Part shown: positions 58,504 to 64,000 of the stretch, piece by piece
Layout of the letters: every line of letters begins with the position of its first letter
Position numbering within the stretch: the stretch's first letter is position 1
Assembly: GCA_018257865.1 (NCBI GenBank)
Contig: JAEUBA010000018.1
Location: 310,001 to 374,000, forward strand
Origin: Stereocaulon alpinum
Lineage: Eukaryota > Ascomycota > Lecanoromycetes > Lecanorales > Stereocaulaceae
DNA: 64,000 nt
Direction of reading: 5' to 3'
Notes under the pieces: generated by a model
What the model was told of the DNA's origin: nothing
What the model saw: only the letters and a program-made list of their open reading frames with translations
The model's database searches: none
Made by a program: the position numbers and the translations under genes

Positions 58504-60485
58504 TCACATTCCTGGCGGCGGTGGTACCTGCAAGAGACTGGTCAGTAACAGAATACCTCGTATCAAACATCTTTCCCTTTGATGATACCCAAAGCAAGAC
58601 TTACAGCGTTGTATCCTCCATTTGCAGCAGGTGGAGAGCCGCTTGGTGGTGGAGGGGGTGCGTCGTCATTTGGAGGAGCAGGAGGAGCACCTGGCACCCC
58701 GCTTTGCTGTTGAGCAGCTTGTTGCTGGTAGTACTGGTAGTATGCCACGTAGTTCTGATATCCCCCGTAAGCGGCATATGGATCTTGACCACCATAGTAT
58801 TGAGCATATTGAGCAGCATAGTCAGTGGGGCTACTGGCTCCCGGAGGGCCACTGGGTGTTGCTGGGGTAGCACTCGCTGTAGGAGATTGAGCACCGCCGT
58901 AGCCACCGTAGCCGCCGCCATAGCCTTGTTGTCTGTTGTCTCCTCCCTGTTGGTAGCCATAGCCGCGCTGTTGGGGTGGTTGCTCTTTGAAGCGGGCGTA
59001 TTGCTTGCGGACGTTGTCAAGGAGGGATTCGCAGAGTTCTTTCGCTTCTTGAACCATGGCGGGATCAGGGCCACTATAGGTTGTTAGTGGGCAATGCAAA
59101 CGCGAAATCTCAGCACTCACGCCACGTGAAGGTACATGGGCTCATCGCTCTCTCGGTTTGTACCATGTTCCATGAAACCTGAGTTGCGGCCTTTGATCTG
59201 GACACGGCATCTCGTTTCTTGCTGAATGTGCTTGACGTAGGCGCCTCCGTGACCAACCACTTGTGCTCTTAGATTGAAGCCTGGGATTGGCTCGAGATCA
59301 ATGGGAATGCGTTCTTCTGGCCATTTGCGCTGCAAGCATCATTAGTCGTCTAACGTCGCTAGATCCTTGAAGAAGCAAGCCTACACGTCCGAACTCGTCA
59401 CGTTCTACTGCGTCTGGCTCTCGACGTCTGAATCGCCTCTCATCCACTAAATTAGGAAGTTCTTGCTTCATGAGCTCATTGACTTTCTCAACAGCTCTCT
59501 CGAGGCCATCCTTCGTAGTGCTAGTGATATGTAGGTACAACGGCGGGTTCTTAAGTAGAAGTGAGTAGATATTCAGAGTAAATTGGGAGGTGTAGAGGAC
59601 TTACGGCGGCTGTTGCCATGCTCTTATCAGGGTAATACTCTCCGCGGGTCGTGACATCTTTATACTATGAGCTTCTGTTCTTCAAAAGTCTGTGAAAGTC
59701 AGGTATTGCGTACCGGCGCCAGTTTCTTCTTTAATCTAGATGTCACGCAGTAGTGGTCAGCAGATGCCAAAGAGGGTTTATGCGGTGCTATTCCAGCCCA
59801 GTGTAAGCTTTAAAACATTCTCCCATAAATGGTGACAAGAAGGATCATAGAACCGCATGACTGAAGCTCTCGAAAGATGATGCCTGGGAATATCAGTGGG
59901 TATGACAAGGATATTTACCGTCTTCTGTGTTGAGCCTTTAGTCAGTGTGTATCGATTTCGGAGATCGTTGACCTCAATGTCTTTTATGTAGTCTCCATCT
60001 GCGATATACATATCCCCATTGATGTTACTTGTGCTCGAGCCTGAGTTTGGCTTTGGGGACGTTGATTTTGCGACAGGACTCGAAGTCTGATCAATGATTA
60101 GCGGCTGATGCGTTGGGAATTTCCAGATTTGGGCTTACAGAACGAATAGGAGGTACGTCAACATGTTGTATCCCTTTCTTTGCCTGAATTTGGGCGTTGA
60201 TTCGAGCTGCGGCGGCCGCTGCAAAAGGTTTCAATTTTCGTTAAGGAGACAAAAACTCGTGGTAGGCTTACCAGCTGCAGCTGCTGGGTCAGTTGGCGTT
60301 TTCCTCTCTTCTGACCCAGGGCTGAAGGGAGTCTTCTGGCCTAAGGGACTTCGGCTTCGTCTGGCGTCTGAAGTCCTAGTTGACGGGGACCTTGAACGGC
60401 GGTCAAAGCGAGAGGAACGCTTAGGTTCCGGCTCAGTCTGGTCGAATCGGGAGCGCTTGGAGCTTCTTCGCTCGTCGTCTGCCAT
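58504..60485 (-). CDS. KH-domain RNA-binding protein, KHDC4/BLOM7-like (467 aa, nine exons)
   Basis: Exons run 60485-60272, 60218-60139, 60086-59919, 59735-59714 (22 nt), 59657-59605, 59549-59385, 59329-59121, 59073-58605 and 58527-58504. The N-terminus is an Arg/Ser-rich nuclear region (SKRSRFD, RRSRSPS). A first KH-like segment reads VNDLRNRYTLTKGSTQ, then KEETGADVTTRGEYYPDKS, assembled over three introns. A second has GFNLRAQVVGHGGAYVKHIQ, with the GxxG-type loop, and RVQIKGRNSGF. The C-terminus is Gly/Tyr/Gln-rich, then proline-rich, ending VPPPPGM. Domain order and composition match KHDC4 (BLOM7), a pre-mRNA splicing-associated protein. Splicing involvement is inferred from the family. 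It is the most intron-dense gene in the window; all phases agree over 468 codons. Confidence 0.85.
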
Positions 60486-60704
60486 TATTATTTTACTATT
60501 GCGTTGTTATTCCTCCGAGGTTGCGCGAAGCTGGTGGTGGTTTAAGAAAAGCGGAGTTTAGGCTGGAAAATCCCGCGCTAACCGGGCTGTCTTCGGCAAA
60601 TCTTGCTATTGGGCGAAAATTGAGCAGGACCTTATAAACAAAGCATGATGTAGGGAACTGGTTGCTGCTCAAACTCTTCAAGCAAAAACCCTGTGATTGC
60701 AGTT
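60486..60704. promoter_or_regulatory. Shared divergent promoter of the KH-protein gene and MTR4
   Basis: Only 219 bp lie between the two start codons. Both products act in nuclear RNA processing, so co-regulation is possible, but no specific element is identified. Confidence 0.6.
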
Positions 60705-63700
60705 ATGGATGAACTCTTCGATGTATTCGACGATCAGACACCGGGGGAGAAGCCCGGCAAGCAGAAGCCTAGGAAGGAAAAGAGTAAGAAGCGGCATGCA
60801 AATGGAGAAGCAAAGGATACCAATGGAATGACGAACAGGGACGGAGACGTATCAATGCTTGAGGCGCTTGAGTCTGCAAAACTAGAACGGCCAGCAGCGA
60901 ACGGAGACAGTCAGCCGGACACCAAACGACAGCGAAGGGAAGTGGAAGCAGAGCCTTTAGTAACAGACACATTCGAGACCGAGCAGTCAAGGGAAGTTGC
61001 GGCATCTGCTGGACTCCAGGCGGCCAAAGAGGGCACCGCGGTTGTTCTATCACATCAAGTCAGGCATCAAGTCGCGCTCCCTCCAGACTACGACTACGTA
61101 CCCATATCCGAACATAAACCTCCCGAGAAGCCTGCGCGAGAATGGCCATTCACTTTGGACCCCTTCCAACAAGTTTCAATAGCGTCAATCGAGAGAGGAG
61201 AGAGCGTCTTAGTGTCCGCACATACAAGTGCTGGAAAGACTGTGGTAGCAGAGTATGCGATTGCTCAGAGTTTGAAGAACAATCAGAGGGTCATCTATAC
61301 CAGTCCTATAAAAGCTCTGAGCAATCAAAAGTACAGAGAGTTCTCGGCAGAATTTGGGGATGTGGGGTTGATGACAGGCGACGTGACGATCAACCCCACG
61401 GCAACGTGTCTTGTCATGACCACAGAAATCCTGCGATCGATGTTGTATAGAGGCTCTGAGATCATGCGTGAAGTAGCTTGGGTAATTTTTGACGAGATCC
61501 ACTATTTGCGAGACAAAGCTCGCGGTGTTGTTTGGGAGGAGACCATCATACTCTTACCTGACAAAGTTCGCTACGTTTTCCTTTCAGCCACGATTCCAAA
61601 CGCAATGCAGTTCGCAGAGTGGATTACAAAGACCCATGGCCAGCCTGTTCATGTCGTTTACACCGACTTCCGGCCCACGCCCTTACAGCACTATTTCTTT
61701 CCTGCAGGCGCTGATGGAATCCATTTAGTGGTTGACGAGAAGGGGGTCTTTCGAGAAGAGAATTTCAACAAAGCTATGACTACGATTGCTGATAAACATG
61801 GCGATGATCCTGCCGATGCCCTGGCAAAGAGGAAAGGTAAAGGCAAAGACAAGCGCCTGAATAAGGGCGGTACGAGAGGGCCCTCCGACATCTACAAAAT
61901 CGTTAAAATGATTATGATGAAAAACTACAATCCGGTCATTGTCTTCAGCTTCAGCAAGAACCAGTGCGAAGCATACGCTCTTCAAATGGCCAATCTGACA
62001 TTCAACGACCAGTCGGAAAAGGACATGGTGGACAAAGTCTTCAACAGCGCACTGGAGATGCTGACCGAAGAAGACAAGCAATTACCCCAAATTCAGAATA
62101 TCTTGCCCCTGCTGAAACGCGGTATTGGGATTCATCATTCTGGACTCTTGCCAATCTTGAAAGAAACTATTGAGATTCTCTTTCAAGAAGGCCTCATCAA
62201 GGTACTCTTCGCCACGGAAACCTTTTCAATAGGACTGAACATGCCCGCAAAGACTGTCGTTTTTACTAGTGTTCGCAAATTTGATGGCGTTTCACAGAGA
62301 TGGGTCACTCCTTCGGAATTTGTGCAGATGTCAGGACGTGCGGGTCGACGTGGCCTCGATGACCGAGGAATCGTTATCATGATGATCGACGAGAAGATGG
62401 AGCCTGCTATCGCAAAGGAGATTGTTCGAGGAGAACAGGACAAGCTTAACTCAGCTTTCTATCTAGGTTACAATATGATACTGAACCTGATGCGAGTCGA
62501 AGGCATATCCCCCGAGTTCATGCTAGAACGATGTTTTTATCAATTCCAGAACACAGCAAGTGTTTCTGGGCTCGAGAAAGAGCTTCATGAATTAGAGACG
62601 CAAAGATCGAACACGGAAATCGTTGATGAAGGTACGATCAGAGAATACTATGACCTACGGAAGCAGCTAGATATATTTACGAAGGATATGCGCGATGTCA
62701 TTAACCACCCCAACTATTGCTTGCAATTCATGCAGTCTGGGCGACTCGTGCGAATCAAGTATCTGGACTACGATTTTGGCTGGGGAGCTGTGGTCAATTT
62801 CCAGCCGAGGAAGCCTAGCAGAGACCAGAAGCCGGAAGAGATCAGTCCCCAGCAGTCTTATGTCATAGACGTGCTATTGCAAGTGGCCGACACGTCTTCG
62901 AATGGGACAAGAACCCACACGGAGCTTCCGCAGGGCGTTCGTCCAGCACTGGATGGGGAGAAATCGAAGATGGAGGTCGTGCCAATTTTGCTTTCTTGCG
63001 TCGAGTCCATAGGTCACATTCGAATCTTTCTACCCTCAGACCTGAAATCGGCCGACCAGCGGAACACGGCACGGAAGTCCATCGACGAGGTGAAGCGAAG
63101 GTTTCCTGACGGAATTGCTGTACTTGACCCTATAGAGAACATGGGCATCACCGATAGTTCATTCAAGAAGTTACTGAGGGTGCGTTCATGCTTTCTCGAC
63201 TTTTCTCGAATCAAGCTGACAGCATATAGAAAATTGAAGTCCTTGAGTCTCGACTTCTCGCCAATCCCTTACACAACTCGTCACGTCTCCCTGACCTCTA
63301 TAACCAATACGCGGAGAAGGTCGAACTTTCCAACAAGATCAAAGCCGTCAAGAAGCAAATCACAGCTGCCCTTTCAATTATGCAGCTTGACGAGCTGAAG
63401 TGCCGCAAACGCGTTCTTCGCCGTTTCGGTTTCATCAATGATGCTGATGTAGTCCAGCTTAAGGCGCGTGTTGCCTGCGAAATTAGTACGGGTGACGAGC
63501 TGTTGTTAAGTGAACTCCTGTTCGACCGATTCTTCAACGAGCTATCTCCAGAGATGTGCGCGGCAATTCTGAGCTGCTTCATCTTCGAGGAGAAGTCAGA
63601 AGCACCTGCGCTGAAAGAAGAACTTGCACGGCCATTCCGCGAGATTCAAGCAAAGGCCAGACAGATAGCCAAAGTTTCTCAGGAGAGCAAGCTGCCGCTA

Positions 63701-64000
63701 GTGGAAGATGAGTATATCGCTACTTTCAAGTATCAGTTGATGGATGTCGTCTACGCTTGGGCACATGGCAAGTCATTTGCAGAGATCTGGTGTGTCACCT
63801 CTTTACCCACCATCTAAGATTACACTAACAAAACACTGCAGCAAAATGACGGACGTCTACGAAGGAAGCTTGATACGTCTCTTCAGACGGTTGGAAGAAT
63901 TGCTGAGACAGATGGCTCAGGCTGCTAAGGTGATGGGCAGCGATGACCTGGAGAAGAAATTCGAAGAGTCTCTGACAAAGGTCCGGAGAGATATTGTCGC
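60705..64000 (+). CDS. MTR4: Exosome-associated RNA helicase Mtr4 (right edge truncated, about 1,064 codons present)
   Basis: Exons run 60705-63179, 63230-63789 and 63842 to the edge. After an acidic/basic N-terminus comes the Ski2-like DExH core. Visible motifs are FTLDPFQQVSIASIERGESV, Walker A SAHTSAGKTVVAEYAIA (about residue 170), DEIHYLRDKARG (about residue 262), LSATIPNA and MSGRAGRRGLDDRG. The arch/KOW domain follows (LVRIKYLDYDFGWGAVVNFQ), and then the C-terminal helical domain (DELKCRKRVLRRFGFI and EGSLIRLFRRLEELLRQM). Mtr4 unwinds RNA for the nuclear exosome and is the helicase of the TRAMP complex. The family is about 1,070-1,100 residues long, so only a few residues are missing beyond base 64000. 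The ATG at 60705 gives the usual MDELFDVFDD-type start. Confidence 0.95.

Noticed and set aside
58521..59120. Plus-strand 188-codon frame and alternative minus frame opposite the KH-protein C-terminus
   Set aside because: Shadow frames of the Gly/Tyr/Gln-rich exon; only the annotated frame joins in phase to the neighbouring exons.

Overview
The window is nuclear DNA of a filamentous ascomycete (Pezizomycotina). The genes lie on both strands and are broken by short spliceosomal introns, mostly 47-70 nt, with GTRNGT-type donors, CTAAC/CTGAC-like branch points near the acceptor and YAG acceptors. The gene set is typical of this group: a p24 cargo receptor, Vfa1, Yvh1, Ndc1, a GT34 mannosyl/galactosyltransferase, glutathione reductase, Swc4, a RecQ helicase and Mtr4. 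I cannot name the genus. There are no rRNA genes, convincing tRNAs or CRISPR arrays.

Layout, left to right. 1-3.6 kb: a truncated minus-strand gene at the edge and a secreted Ser/Gly-rich mucin-like gene. 3.6-10.1 kb: a POF1-type nucleotidylyltransferase, a 700-residue three-exon protein of unknown family, and a mitochondrial ACOT9-like thioesterase. 10-22 kb is gene-poor. It holds a broken SAT4/rhodopsin-like membrane protein gene, VFA1, YVH1 with an unusually long intron, and a possible coding relic. 22-31 kb: a C2H2 zinc-finger protein, NDC1 and a GT34 glycosyltransferase with a His/Asp-rich repetitive stem. 32-41 kb is one minus-strand gene, assembled here from seven exons, encoding about 2,810 residues with two sacsin/Hsp90-like ATPase modules and a C-terminal BTB domain. 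42-54 kb: glutathione reductase with an apparent spliced mitochondrial leader, a frameshifted second copy of the TFIIH helicase XPB/Ssl2, SWC4, a p24 family gene and an unassigned basic protein. 54-64 kb: a small cysteine-rich secreted protein, a SERF-like gene, a 55-codon small ORF just upstream of a RecQ helicase, a nine-exon KH-domain RNA-binding protein, and MTR4 running off the right edge.

Most genes are independent housekeeping genes. Two divergent pairs share short intergenic promoters (SWC4/p24 and KH protein/MTR4), and the second pair are both RNA-processing genes. The most unusual items are the sacsin-BTB protein, the decayed XPB copy, the glutathione reductase leader, the small ORF before RecQ, two GC-AG introns and three microexons, one of which encodes part of the RecQ Walker A motif. 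All exon models were derived by eye from reading frame and splice signals. Each spliced model was checked for divisibility by three, but none has transcript support.
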